Positions 42,913-58,200 of a stretch of DNA of 64,000 nt are shown in pieces. The notes under the pieces were generated by a model, which did not search any database, had not been told where the DNA came from, and saw only the letters and a program-made list of their open reading frames with translations. A program made the position numbers and the translations under genes. The stretch comes from Adineta steineri (Eukaryota; Rotifera; Eurotatoria; Adinetida; Adinetidae): contig CAJNOI010000204.1 of the NCBI GenBank assembly GCA_905250115.1, positions 62,001-126,000 on the forward strand, given 5' to 3'. The first letter of the stretch is position 1. Each line of letters starts with the position of its first letter.

Positions 42913-45135
42913 TCATTTATCAGATTGTTGATGCTGTTCTAGTTGTTGTTTGTATATTTCAAGATTATTCTTGTGGAGCAATGTTTGAGGATGTTCTGGT
43001 GGTAAAGATTGTTGATCAATATTGAAAGCTTTTTCAGCATACTCAACAGCTTTTGTATATAATTTCTTGTGAGACATTGTATTAGCAAGGCTACTGTATG
43101 TACATGCTATGGATGGATGAATCTCTGGGAAAATTCTTGTTTGAATCGCGAGTGCTTCATGACATTTTTGAAGAGCTTCATCGTGTTTGCCTTGATCATT
43201 AAGGATTGAAGATATATTAGTGTGCAATATAGCTACCAGTTCTTCGTCCTTAGTTTCTTCTGTATCACAGATTTCGATTGCTTTTTGAAAATATTCAATA
43301 GCTTTATCCATTTTCTTTTGTTTACGATAAAGAGTTGCAATATTGTTATATGTTGTTGCTTTACTCGATACTCTGTCCTCTAATGTAAGCGACTCATTAT
43401 AATAATGCAGTGCTATACCATACTGTTGCAATTCACCTTTGACCATTGCTAGATTGTTGTATAATACTGAACGAAGTTGTGGTGAAGTTTCCATCTGGAG
43501 TGCCATTAAATAGAAATATTCAGATTTTTTCCATGCTGCTAATTGGTACATTAATTTAGCAAAATTCAAGCAATTATTACTGTTTTCCATAGACTTTTTA
43601 AAATGTTCTTTCAAAGCAGTAAGACGCTGGTCATGCTCGTCTGTTAATGTCAAAGAGACAACCCATATTCCTTCGTTAGATAAGTGTTCTAGTGAATTGA
43701 TACGAAACACTGATCCCATGGAAAATAGCCACTCCTTTTCGTTTTTAAATTGGCTATTAGCAGCTATGTTCGCTACAGGAACTCCCGTATTTTTCTCGAC
43801 TGTGATTTCCATTAAAACGCCTACTTTCTTATTATTTCCAGGAGGTGGCTTAGCAAAACCAAGAGCAACTTCACGATCCACACTGGTAGAAAGAAACATT
43901 GACGTAGATAAAAGTCCACCTTTGTTTTTTTTAAGTTGCTCAAAATCTTCATTGTCCATTGGTAGTCCACGATACAGTTTCTTTCCAGCGATACTTTCTG
44001 TTGCTTGTATTTTTGCGATTTGTTCATGAAGATGACGAATAAATACGCGCAGAAGATAAAGTGTATCGTACTGATGAGTGCGAAGAGCTTTATTCAGCAT
44101 ACGATAAAGAAATTGATCTTGAGTGTAACACCAGATGGCTTCATTAGCAGTGTAGGTTTTTCTGAGTTGTTTGATAAATGTTTGTGCGTCATCATTTTTT
44201 CGATATTTTTCTTCACAAAATTCATACATATCTTCCATGTTCTCGTCTGGTACTTTTAAAACAATGTCTCGAAACAACTGATCGTACATGAACATTACTT
44301 CTTGTTGACTCTGCTTAGATAAATTTTTTGACAATGATTTTTCCATTATTTCAAAGCTTAAAAGAGTGCTATCGATGTATTTTACATCTTTGCCTAATTG
44401 TTCGCACAACGATACTAGAGTGGTGTAAATACCACGAATTTCTGGATATTGACTATACCAAGATTCTTCTTTTACTTTGTTTGGATTATAAACATAGATT
44501 GATTCGAGCTGCTTTTCTTCGTGTATATTTGAAACAAAGTTCTCTTCGACTGCGCCTGAGAGAATTACAAAAATCTTTTCATCTCTGACACTGGACATGA
44601 ATCCTTGACATTCTGTTGGATCCGCAAATATTTTGACAGAATTCACAATTTGTTGCAATTGGGTTTTTGATTCTTGGCTGACCTTACTTTTGCCGTCCAT
44701 GGATTGATGCAACCATACCAGAACACAATTTTCGACGTTATCTACTTGCGGTTGTGCCTTTTCAGTTATCGGCTTTGCGTGTTTCGGTTTCACAGGTTTC
44801 GGTATAGGCAGCACGAAAACCTTATAACCCGCTAAAATAAAAATCAGATTAGAACTAAATCCAATGGGGAAAGAGCGGAATCCAGATTCCCGATGATTCT
44901 TGAAGATTTCATAAAACCATTTTAAATGCTAAGATTCCGCTCTTTACTCCTTGAAAATCATTGTGAAACTACATGTTTCCTCTCGTTACCCCGGAGTAAA
45001 TCTATTCAAACCTGATTTTGCGCGAATAAGACGTTGAGATGGTGGTAATTTATTATCAAATCTTCCATTATTTGTAAATATTTGCCAATCAGTTTTTGCC
45101 ACCTGATATCCACTCTTAGGTCTCTCTGTAGCCAT
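42913..45135 (-). CDS. ADP-ribosyltransferase with TPR repeats, 680 aa
   Basis: Exon 1 is 45135..45012 (41 codons plus one base, donor GTTTGA) and exon 2 is 44831..42913, joined in phase 1 over a 180 bp intron. The N-terminus (MATERPKSGYQVAKTDW) is soluble, with no signal peptide. After a regulatory region of about 270 residues comes a mono-ADP-ribosyltransferase fold of the R-S-E clade: YRG near 328, FLSTS near 354-358, and the E-x-E (EKEW) near 406-409, as in arginine-specific ARTs. Residues about 460-680 are five or more TPRs (LYNNLAMVKGELQQYGIALHYY type). Such ART-TPR proteins are strongly expanded in bdelloids in my recollection. Likely an intracellular NAD-dependent modifier with TPR-recruited partners. 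Confidence 0.85.
44866..44950. repeat. Palindromic insert in the ART intron
   Basis: The arms ggggaaagagcggaatc (left) and gattccgctctttactcc (right) are inverted over about 17 bp, with a spacer of about 45 bp, inside the 180 bp intron. Probably a degenerate MITE or structured element. Confidence 0.5.
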
Positions 45136-46225
45136 GAATATTTCAGAGAAATAAGTTTACAGAATAGCAGAATACTTGAATCGAATTTCTTTTTCTTCCA
45201 AATGACTGCAAAAATTCTTTTGCATTAAATTCAAACATTTTATTTTTAACCATAAAATGTTTACCTTCAGTTTCGACGAAGGCCAACTTTATACTATTGT
45301 GAATTTTGCAGTAACAAAACAGTTTGTTATGACTACATAATTCTTCTCTTTCTTTCTTTCTTTCCAACTCTTTTTTCGTTTATTTTTACTTTATGTACAT
45401 ATCAGAACATTATCGTTCTTTATAAAAAAAAAACAGACGATTGTATTGTAGAAATTGTTGGTGTTTTTTGAAGTATATGCAACCATCAAAACTAAATCAA
45501 AAAGTATACGCAATCAGTTTATTTTCTATTTGACATGTCTTGAAGAATCGTCTGATAAAAAGGACTGAATTTTCTTGAGGATGTTGGTAACAGAATGAGC
45601 GATACTCACATCAGTGTTTTTTTTCACTCATTTTCAGTTAATTATTACTTCATCAACTGAGGATCTGTCGTCGCTCATATCAAGTCTAACTATTATTTGA
45701 AAAAAATGAAAGAAGCATAGAGCTGACGGAACTCCGCAAATAAATAATAAATTCTCAATTTCTTGAGTTATTTTTACGAGAGAAAAAAAAGCCTTGGATG
45801 TTTTTTCGCCTCTTATGAAAAATTTGAATCATCAATGAATTTGTTTATTTTTGACTCGACAGAATTTATTGTACAATGGAAAGATGCGAAGAGAAAAAGT
45901 TTACTCAATTTTTTTCATTACTCACACATGTTTAACATTGTCTAGTTACTTATATAGGTAAGAACGAATGTGAGGATGTGGATAAGGGTAAAAGAACTAT
46001 ATTGATATCATACTCACCATCAAATCATTCATCAGTTGTATGGTGGGTGTGGATGTGATGTTGATTTCTTACTCAAACTCACAGCCACACTCAGCCTTTA
46101 ATCGTACAATTCGATGTTACAGATATCAAATATATGGTCAATTTTAAAGATTTATTTCGAAAAAAAGTTGGAAAATCTATTCAGAGTTCATTATATAAGT
46201 ATTAGTCATTTTTGAAAGATAATAT
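45136..46225. other. Intergenic
   Basis: AT-rich. Telomere-like patches occur near 45968-45990 and at 46040-46098. No coding exon is supported. Confidence 0.5.
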
Positions 46226-49200
46226 TTAAACTCCAGCTTTTTCCAGTCTTGATAATTCGATTTTTTGGTCAATATAAATCTAAAAAACAGGAAACAATTA
46301 CAAATAAAAATATAACAGATATCAACATACTTTATTGAGTGCTTGCAGGAATTCATCCATTCTATCAGGAAAATTTTCAATTGGATCAAAATATTGTGAA
46401 TGCATTCGACAATCTCGTTCTTCTTGAATTTCTTCTTGATTTAATTTTTTCAGACCTAAAATATTAATAGACAACTGTTTTACTAAGATACGTCAATCTT
46501 AAGAGTGTGTGTCGAAGGCTTTTCTTCAGTCATACTCACATCCACCTACACCCGCACCCTCAAGAGAAGCTCTGAAGTCAACTAATATGAAGAGGTCTAG
46601 ATTACAATCTTCAGATCCTGTTAAATCTGCTTATAGGGCATGAATGAAATCTCGATTGACCTGAATAAATGATATAAATCTACGTACCTGACCATCGTAA
46701 AAATTTCTTTAGCATAAATGATAGCATAATTTGATCTTCTTTTTGATTGTCTTTCGCATGACGAAAGCCATTACTAATTATTGAAACAAACATACTTAAA
46801 CAAACAAAGACAACTAGAAAAATAAATAAAGCAAAACAGAATGGACCAAGAAAAGCATCAGCTGCCATTATTTGTGATGCATCGAATTTCATTAATGTCA
46901 TTTCAAAAAGCATTTGAGCAGTTTCTAATAAACTTGAACATGACGAAAGTTTTGATACAAATAATAAATAAAATAAACAAAGATATGCCATAAATACAAT
47001 TGCAAACATTAGTGAAAATGAAATCAGCTCCTTTGCACAATATTTTAATGTTTCAGCAAATAAAGATACTCGTTGATTAAAACGAAATAATTGGACAAAT
47101 TTAATCATACTAAAAAAACAACAATAACCAAGAAGAAATGTTAAAACATCATTAACATAAACTGCAAGTTGTAAATTTATATAAATATAACCATTTGTTT
47201 GTTCAAATAGTTTACTTATACGATTTGTTTCTTGAAAACGCCAAAAATAAACTCCAATACTTCCCAATGAACAACCAATGATACCGAATTGGATTAATGA
47301 CCAAAACTGATGAAAATATTTTAATCTTAATTCAAATAATAAACGAATTTCAACGATTATAAAATAAATAATAAAAAATATATAAATAATTGTACAAACT
47401 AATTGTAATATCGATTGAAATGCTAAATTTAAAAAACGAAAATTTATTTGTCTTTAGAAATAAAAACTAAAGAGTGAATTACTGTAGAAATTAATTGGTT
47501 CGAAACGAGCGGTTGTGTAAATGCCACTTGTTGGTAAAAATTCAGCAAGTAAAGTAACTGCAGTTAATAATTGAACATTTGGATTATATAATGTTAATTG
47601 AATAAAAACAGCTCTTGTTTTCTCATCAATCCATTCTAATTGATGAAGTTTAGATAAATTTGTTTTCATATCAGATAAACGACCACGAAATTCATACACA
47701 TAACCACCTCCTCTATATGTTCCAAATTCACCTGCATACGTGTATGTATCTAATTCATCACTCGTAGAATAGTTAAATGCTTTTTTAATCGATGAACTAT
47801 AGATTTCATCTTCTATTGTTTCATTTGTCCATCCTGGTTGAAATAATTGTGTTTCTTCATTAAAAAAACTATAACTATCTTCGCATATTGAAATAATACG
47901 TTGGTCGGAGCATAATTCCGGTTTAATACGTAATTGTCTCATCGTTGCCCAACCAATTAATCGATTAGATTTATCATTTAAAAATCCATTTAAATATTGT
48001 GGAATATCTCCATTATACCACTGTTGGGCACGAATATTTGAAACAAAACTATTTTCTAACCAATACCAATATTCATCGATTGTATTGATCTAGAAAAACA
48101 AAATTTATTTTTGATACAAAAAAAAAAGAACAAACATTAGTATAATCAACAGTAGTTTGTCTTTGATTGAGAAAATAAGTTCGTAAATGATTGACTTGAT
48201 AAAAACTATGTTGTTCACGGTTTGAATAAGTTATTATAAAAACTAATAATGCAAATATAAAATAAATAAGAAATTCTCGAATAATTTTCCACATTTGAAT
48301 TTCTTTTAAACGTTGATCACGAGCATTAGCAATTTCATTTTCATTAAGGCGATTAATACTTTTTAAAGATGGAGAAGATAATGATTGATACTAAATACGA
48401 AAAATTTATTTTTCTATGAAATTCTAAAAGATAACAAACCTCAAGTGAATGAAGATACTCCTCATCATTAGATATATTAAATTCATCATCTTCATTTATG
48501 TATTCCCCTGTTTCTTTCTCATCTTTTGAATTTCGACAAAAACATATAAAGAATATAACCAAACATATAATCTGTAATAAAATGTGTTTAAAAAATATAA
48601 ATTAAAAGAAAATAGAAAATATACTTTAATAGGTTGAGTAAGAATAACTGATGAGAAAAACCCAGTAAGAACAGATGTTAACCATTGTTGAGTTTTGACA
48701 TCGCCAAATTCAATTCCTCGAACAATGATAAAAAATATTGAAACAGCAATAATTATCAGTGAAAGACCATAAGCAATAAATAAACACCACCAAGGAAATG
48801 TTATTGAAGATTTTTTTTTCTTAATTACAGGGACATCTTCAGAACTACTATAATTAAGAATGTCAGTGTCGATGAATGTATTTAGAAATATATACGAACC
48901 TTTTTCGAGATGGTTTTATCTTATATAATGCTTCACGTAATCGTGAAATTTGTCGACGAGGTCGAATACGTCGAAAGAATTGAACAATTAAGAGATTTGG
49001 AACCAATGTAAATAGTTCGACCATTATACCAATTCCAATCTTAAATATAAAAAGATGTTTTCATTTATTAGAAATTGAAAATTTCACAGGCATAAGGATG
49101 TGGGTGTAGTCTATTTTTGTTTCGCTATAAAAATCAATATATACCTGTTGTGGTGCTATATAAAAAGGACCAATTGATAAAGCACCACTATGTGTTTCAC

Positions 49201-52200
49201 TTGATGCCTTCGCTTCATTTGATAAATCATAGTACATTATATTAAGTAACATTGAAGTAAAGAATAAAACAAAACAACAAGTACATCGTTGAACACGTGT
49301 AAATTTATTTGATGGTGGACGAGAAAATATTGAAAACCATAAATGACCATCGGATACACTATGATAAGCTTTTTTCGATAATACATATGAAAAATCTTGC
49401 TTTTCCGCTTCGCTAGCAATTGGTAAAGTTCGTTCAATCTAAATTCAAGATAAAAATAAGAAATAGTATGTTTTCAATTACACGACTTACTCGTCCATCA
49501 TCTTTTTCAACTCCAAGCCATTGTTGACAAATAAAATAAAATTTATCCATACTTTGCAAATCTCGAACGATAATATATTTTAAATACCATGATGCCGAAG
49601 AACCTACACCTGAATTATCATGCCAAATACGAATATAATCCAGTAATCCCAATGATCTAAATATTTATCTTTTATAAAATCTAAACAAAAAAAATTTTAC
49701 TTTGGAACAGCAATAATAAAAGAATCAATTCCGCCACGTTGAAAAATCTTTCGATGAGGATCAGAAAATAATCGAATCTGTGTTTGATCAGTATCACCGG
49801 ATAAAACAAAATAAACCTTGCAGAAAGAAACAAAAAAACGTTTCCTCAAATATTTTCTTTATACTATTACTTTTGAATCTGTTCCTGCATTTGTTCTTTG
49901 ACCAGTAAAAACAAGAATTTGATAATAATAATGATCAGATTTATTGTTATCAGCTAATGGTGTTACTCCCAACTAAGAAAAAGTCACAAATTTTGATTGT
50001 ATGAAATATATAAAACAATATATTTTAGTTTACTTTTTCAAAATCTTTCTTATCTTTAAAACGTGCATAAATCATTAAAATGATGTAAATTACTGAAGTA
50101 AATATCATTGTTAAATAAACTGTTTTATTTTTCATAAAATCAGCATTTGCAAAAACATAACTCCAATTAATTGGTGTAGGTAAAACAATAAAACTACCAG
50201 CAAATGTTGTCAAATGAGTTGAAAGACATTCAGTTTCATAATGATTTGTCAATGATCCAACCTATAGTTAAATAAATATTAAATATTATTTATTTTCTTA
50301 ATCCATCTTATACTTACAATTAATCCATCTGATTTCCAATTATTATTTTCATCAAGATAATAACAACCTGATGTATATATACGAAGTTCATAATTTGATG
50401 TAAAATTAATTGATTCATCGGTAATTGGTAAAGACGTATTTATTGAAGAATTATTTAAACAATAATTATTCATTTCTGTTGAATTTAGTTCTCTTATTCC
50501 AAATATTAATGATTGATGAGTAGGTGTTTGTTGATTATCAATAAAATATCGATATATATCATCATTGGTTAAATCTATAATTACAAAAAAGAAATCTAGA
50601 TGAATCTTCAAGAAAAGAAAACATACTGAAAGGACAAAATATTGTCCATCCATCAATAAGATTAATTGAACTGTTTAATTGTGGTGTTTGATCAAATTTA
50701 TAAATAAATAAATAAGCAAGACTTCTATTTAAAGAATGAATTTCAAAATGAATTGAAATTGGAAGTGAACTTGTTATATTAATATAATGATAATTGAATA
50801 ATAAATTATTAAGAGTTGAATTAATTGATGTAATATTTTGTAAATACATTGATGGAATTACTAGATTTGGATCACGAGGAATTATTAGTTTTATTGAATT
50901 ATTTTCATTGGCTTCAAACGAAATTTCATTTCCATTTTGATCAATAATTGAAAGTGACATTGATCTTGAAAGATTTGTATTTGAAAAATTTCCAAATGGA
51001 GCAAGTACATCCATTTTTGACTAAAAAAATTCAAAAGAAATTCTTTAAATATTGTTTAAAAAAACTCACTCGAAGTGAAATAGAGGAGTTATCATTTGTA
51101 TTCAAAACAAACTCTGATGGAATATGAAACTGAGCATTTCCAATTTGTTTTACAATTCTATTTGAAAGCGATTGAGTTGATATTGTTTCTAATGACATAT
51201 ATGTTTGAGATGTATTTATTATTGAATTTTGACCAATATTTAAATGAATATTTAATGAAGATGTTATTAATGAAATAATTGATGTTACTTGTGTGCTAAT
51301 TTCATTTGCTAATTGTTTTTGATAATATATATTTCGATTTTTTTCAACTGATGCTTCATCACCACCGCCAAATAAATCTTTTAGAAATAAAACAAAAAAC
51401 TAGAGATAAATCATTTATCAAGAACTGTTACTTGTATTTGACCATGCAGATTCAAGATCAGTATCATAACCAGAAGATATTACATTTGCACGAGAATAAT
51501 CTAAATCAAGTGTACTTGTTCTTTCTTGTAGTGGTCCATTTACAGCCTAAATTAATTATTCATAATTCCACAGATTAACAAATGATGAAATTGCTCTTCT
51601 CAAAATATCTGATTTTCACAAAAGAAACATTATCAAAAATCGCTCTAAGAACGTGTCTCTTGCTAACAAGAAATACGAATATTTCTTTTTCAGTAATGAA
51701 AGTATCGACTCGAAAGACGGAGATATTTAAAATTTTCTATCTCTGTTGAGTTTCTGGCTTTCCTACACTTAGCGAAATTTAGCTATACAAAGAATCACGT
51801 TCTATAGAACATTATTTTAAAATCTGAAATTTACGGTTAAGACATTTGAAGCACATTGTATTAGTTGATTTGCTGCTACTTGAGCATCTTCATATGGAAT
51901 TTGTGTTGCCATTGAAGATAAAGCAACAGATAATTGATAACATCTATTTGATGCAATTGACTAGAATTATATAAAAATATAATTTGAGAAAATGATTTTA
52001 TCGATAGTACTAGAGCAGCTCTTGTTAATTGATTTGTTGATTGAGTTATTTGCGCTAATGCTGATGATTGTAATTTGATACTATTTGATGTCGTAATAAG
52101 AAGATCAGTTGTAAATGTCATTAAATAATCTCGAAGATTTGCTTGAGCATTTAATATTTTATTATATTCAGTCAAAGTTGATTCATTGAAAGATATTGAA

Positions 52201-55200
52201 TTCTATAATAAAATAAAATCAAATAAATGCAATTCAATTCAATTCAATGTATTTACTACTTGTAAACTTGAACTTCCTAATGATGATACTAAAATAGTTG
52301 CAGCTGGTATTCCACCTAAAAAAAAAGATTGTTTTAATTATCTATCGTAAACTAAATGTTAATAATTACTTGAAATAGCTTGATCTATATTTTCAGTATT
52401 CATTTGATTGAATTGTTGAGCGATTGCAGTAATAATTTGTCCCACAATGTTTTGATTTCCACTTGAAAGTAATTGAACAATTTGATTACTTATTAATGCA
52501 TTTGATGAACTTTGTAGACTTGTAATTAAATCATTAATTCCTACAGAATCTACAATAACATATACAGAAGACATATTTACTTCTACAACACAATCAAGAA
52601 GATCGCGAATAGAAATAATAATATTGAGTAATGATGTTTGATTGTCTCCACTTGGTAATCGAACTTGAAAATAGGATACTGATGAATATGCAATCATTAA
52701 TCTTTGCGATACATCCGTAGTCCATGCTTAAATTATAAGAAAATTGATTAACATACTTTCTCTAGGATTAAAATAAATTCTATAATATGAATTAAATTCT
52801 GAATCTACAAAAATCTATATTTTGTTCAATATTTCCGAATAAAATGAGTGAAAAATGCATCGTTATTCTTCTATATGATTACAAAGTTAACACTACGAGG
52901 TCTATCTCTATTACGATCGACCTGTGAAGGTGTAACGATCATTTGTGACTCATAAACGATATACGTGTGAGATAAGTAAAAGACATTCACATCTTTAGAT
53001 ACTAATCAAGTATCTGAACTTTCCCTCTTAGCATCATCATCAACGTTAACAGAAGGAAGAATTATATCAATACTAAACGAACTATTACATAATTTTGTTA
53101 TATTAAAAAGTAACTATACCATATAATGAATAATCTTTAATTCCATCTTCATCATACCAATCTGGACACGTAATAGTGAACAAAGTAGTTGTTGTACCAT
53201 TCATCGGATTAATTGAACATGAACCATTATAAGGAGGTTGATTAATAATAAAATTTAATGCACTTGTACTTGTTTCATTTAAAAATGTATAAACAACTTC
53301 AAATCGCCAAAGATTTATTTGAGGATTATTGAGAAATAATTGATTTGTAGCTGTAAAATTACTTGTATTTTTACCTATAAAAAATAAAATGAATATAAAT
53401 ATTTCTTAATCATAAGAAAATTTCTACCAAAAAACCATATATTTTCATATAGAATCGTATTATTAAATAAAGTCCATTGAGTAGAATTTGAAGATGTTGA
53501 ATTGTCTGATCCTTGATAAATATTCCATTTAATACTTTGAAGATTTGTACAAGTTCCAACACAAAGAGCAAATAGAGCAACTTGTGTTGTTGGATTAACA
53601 AATTGATATTCAAGATTTGGAACACATAATATTGATATGACACAACTATATTCAAAAGATTTCTTTTTAAGATTTAAGTAGATAAAAAAATTTATTTACC
53701 CAATAACAATTAATTGTGGATGAGTATCGTCAACTGTAACAAGTACATAACCTGTCGCTTGAATAGATGAATTTTTACGATTCTCCATATAGACCATAAA
53801 TTGATAGATTTGATTTGATTGAAGTGAGCCACCGACAACTGTTAGAGATGAATTAGGTGATGCAGTTAAATTTCCGAATATTAATCCTATTCAATTACAA
53901 GTTCTTTTATTTCGACATATTAAACTAGCGGGAAATAATATTACCTGATTGATTTGATAAACATGATGAATTATAAGGATCAGTCTTGGAGTTTTCAATT
54001 GTCAGTAATACGCCTTGAAAATTTGGAAAATTGTATGAACCATAAACTCGACAATAGTATTCATATTTCCATTTCTATAGTCAATAAAAACAGATTTATT
54101 AAAATATCTGTAAAATGACAAGAATTAATTAAATAGAATATCTATTGATCTCGCTAAGAATCTGACCACTATTCTTCATACTTTTAAAACAATTTCTATT
54201 GTTTTCGATCTTTTGGGTCATTGGGTATATTCATATGATCACCTTGTCAGATTTGATTTCTACTACTCATGGTTTTACTCATATCACTATACTAAAGTAA
54301 AACTAATGTATCATAGTCCCATTCGATATGATCTATTTTATAATCAATGAAGGATAAATATTACTTACACTCGCATCAAATGAATCTTGATCGGGATCAA
54401 CGGAATATGCTCCAGGATCAAGTTGAAGATCTTGTTGACTACCACGTGTTATCATTGATGTTCCTAATTGAACAAGATTTGCTGTTATGCCTGTTGCAGT
54501 TACTCTTACATACACTGAAGATGAAGATTTAAGATTAAGCGATTCAATCATTGTGACAGTTAATGTTAATTCATAAATTCCATAATCCAATGTTCTTGAT
54601 GGAATATAAAGTTCACTTAATATTGTACTAATTTTATTACTTAGTTGAATTTGAAATGAACATGCCGATGTACAATTTTTGATAATCCATTTAGCAGTTG
54701 TTGAAAGTGAACCATTACAATTAAATTGAATCATTGAACTAATAGTAAAATCTTGACTACGTCGATATGTTATTGGAGATGACAACGATGATTGTCCAGG
54801 AATCAATGTAATCGTTGGTGAGTAACAACCTAATTTAGAAGAAAAAAATCAATAAACTATTTTCTATACTATTTATATCATTACTTTGACGGATACTTAA
54901 TCCTTGAGAAGTTGTAATGGATGTCGTGCTACTTGAGGTACTGCTACTGCTCGTTGTAGTACTAGCGGTGGTGGTAGAAGTGCTACTTGAAGTGCTACTG
55001 CTGTTCGTGGTAGTACTACTTGAAGTACTGCTAGTTGTGGTGCTGATACTGCTCGTAGTGGTACTGCTAGTGGTGGTCGTGGTAGTAGTGCTACTTGAAG
55101 TACTGCTAGTAGTAGTGGTAGTACTACTTGTGGTACTACTGCTCGTAGTGGTACTACTGGTGGTGGTAGTCGTAGTAGTAGTGCTACTTGTAGTAGTGCT

Positions 55201-58200
55201 ACTGCTCGTGGTAGTACTACTTGTGGTACTGCTGCTACTTGTTGTAGTACTAGTGGTGGTAGTGGTAGTAGTAGTAGTAGTACTTGAAGTACTGCTGCTT
55301 GAAGTGGTGCTACTTGAAGTGCTACTGCTACTCGTTGTAGTACTACTTGTAGTACTGCTACTACTCGTTGTACTGCTAGTAGTGGTACTGCTAGTGGTGC
55401 TACTTGAAGTACTGGTACTGCTGCTACTTGTTGTAATACTTGTAGTGGTGGTAGTAGTAGTGCTACTTGTAGTACTACTACTGCTTGTAGTAGTACTAGT
55501 GGTGGTCGTGGTAGTAGTGCTACTTGAGGTACTGCTGGTAGTAGTAGTAGTAGTACTACTAGTGGTGCTGCTACTGCTCGTAGTGGTACTACTAGTGGTA
55601 CTGCTACTGCTTGTGGTAGTGGTACTTGTGCTGCTGCTGCTACTTGTTGTAGTACTTGTGGTGGTAGTGGTACTACTAGTGGTGGTCGTGGTAGTAGTGC
55701 TGCTTGAGGTGCTACTGCTGCTCGTAGTAGTACTACTGGTGGTACTGCTGCTACTCGTTGTAGCGCTAGTGGTGGTAGTAGTAGTACTACTTGTAGTACT
55801 GGTGGTAGTAGTAGTAGTGCTACTTGTGGTACTGGTGGCGGTGGTAGTGGTGCTCGTAGTACTGCTACTGCTTGTAGTACTCCTACTTGTGGTACTGGTT
55901 GTGGTGGTAGTGGTACTTGTAGTACTGCTACTGCTTGTAGTCTTAGTGGTGGTAGTAGTAGTAGTGCTAGTTGTGGTACTGCTGCTGCTGCTCGTAGTAG
56001 TAGTGGTAGTGGTGGTCGGTATTGCTAAAATATAAAACAACTATGCTTTATTCAATCAAATTACAGAGAAGTTATACTAAAAGCATTAGTGTGAGATTAA
56101 ATAATTCAAGCAAAATTTCATTTGATTTCTATCAATTTTTCAAATAATAGTCGCAAAAAACTAACTATCAATTACAACTTCATAATGTACTATTATATAC
56201 AAATAACTTACGACAGCTGTTATTTTGAAGAGCGAATTGTTGCACTCGACTATTATTTCGATCAGTAACATATATATTTCCATAGCTATCAAAAGCCATA
56301 CTTTGTGGAAAAGATAATTGATACATAGTTGAGCCACCTCCCGAACACCCGACTATACATCGAAAACCATAATAACTTGAAGCAACAATACGATGATTAT
56401 AACTATCGACAATAAAAAGATAACCATTAGCATCAAGGACAATTCCAGTTGGATAGTTGAGTGCAATATTTGCTGATGATCCATTACCAACGATTGTCAA
56501 TCCATCTAACTGACCAGTTTGAACAAATTGAATACGATTATTAACACTGTCTGCAATATATAAGTTTAAATTACTGTCAACATAGATTCCTTGAGGAGAA
56601 TTAAGCATATTTGATAGTGATCCAGCAGAACCATTACCGGCTGCAATTGTCGGAATGGTTGTACCATTATTAAGTAAAAGTTTAACAACTTGATGAAGAT
56701 TTTTAAGGGAACAATAAAGATTATTATTAATATCAATAAATAAACCATAACAACTTCCATTAACATTCATAACAGTTACACGATTTGATGAATTAAATGT
56801 ATATTTATCAACTCGACCATATGAATAACCATTATCAATATAAATATCACCAGTCATAGACATAAAAAGACTGTATGGATTACTCAAATTACTATAACTA
56901 TTACTTGTTGATGTAGTAATTCCTTGAAGCCATGATAAAATAGTGTTACTAACTCGATTCGGTACATACACAGTATTAATTCCATTAATAAAAATACCAT
57001 AAGGTAATGTACCAATTGTAGTACTTGATCCAAAAGTTGATGCATTAGAATACCATAAAGCATTTGAACAAAATGTTGGTTGATTATAAGAGATACCTAA
57101 GATAAAATAAATTGAGATCATCGAAAACATAAATTAAAAATAACTTACTACATGAATTTGATGCTAATATAAACTTTTGCACTCGATAGTTAAATCTATC
57201 AGCGACAAATATATTTCCATAACTATCAAATCTTAAAATTACTGGCTGATTCAATTGACTTGATGCAGAACCAGCTATTGTCGTACATCCAAATAGACAT
57301 CGAAAACCATATGGTCCTGATCCAATTATTCGATGATTAAGAGTATCCGTAATAAAAAGATATCCATTATCATCTAATATAATACAATTGGGCTGATAAA
57401 GTGTAATAGTGCCTGGTGCACTAGCTCCTGCTAAAGTTATTCCAGTAAATTGTCCAACAGGAAACATTTGTATTCTATTGTTATTACAATCTGCAACATA
57501 TAAATTAACTTGAGCATCGACAAAAATTCCAAGAGGCGTATAAAGTGTGGTCGCTGTTGAACCAGCTGCACCTGTACCAGCAACAATAGTTGATGTAAGT
57601 ACATTATCATTTAACCATTGCTTAAGAACTTGATGAGAAGTATATGCTGAACAATAAAGATTATTACTAATATCAACAAAAATGCCAGTACATGCATTAG
57701 GAACTGACATTACAGAAGTACTTATATTTGAGTTGAATGAAAACTTATCAACTCGACGATTATTGTAACCATTATCAACATATATATCACCTACAGGGGT
57801 AACAAAAAGGTCAAATGGTGTACTCAGACTACCAGAAAGAATTTTATCTGGATTAGTACTTCCTTCGAACCATACTAGAACCTTATTAGTTTGTGGATTA
57901 GCTACATAAACAGTATTATTAATACTAACAAAAACACCATATACGTAAGTTCCAGCCGTACTACTATTAGCAAATGTAATCGCATCTGTATACCAAGTCG
58001 TAGATGGACAGAAGCTTGGTTGATTGGTAGTTGTACCTAAAAAAAATTAATTAAAAGAATTATTGATGTTATCTTTCAAACATATTCATCAAGTTAAATA
58101 TTTCCTAATAGAAAAATATTAATCGTATGGTCGATCTTATAAAGATTTTAAGAGAGTTCGATAGTTTAATATAATCAGAATCAATTTCACTATTATGTCT

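Noticed and set aside
54917..56035. 372-codon Val/Leu-rich plus-strand frame
   Set aside because: Antisense shadow of the mucin exon of the polycystin-like gene, which has matching splice phases on the minus strand.
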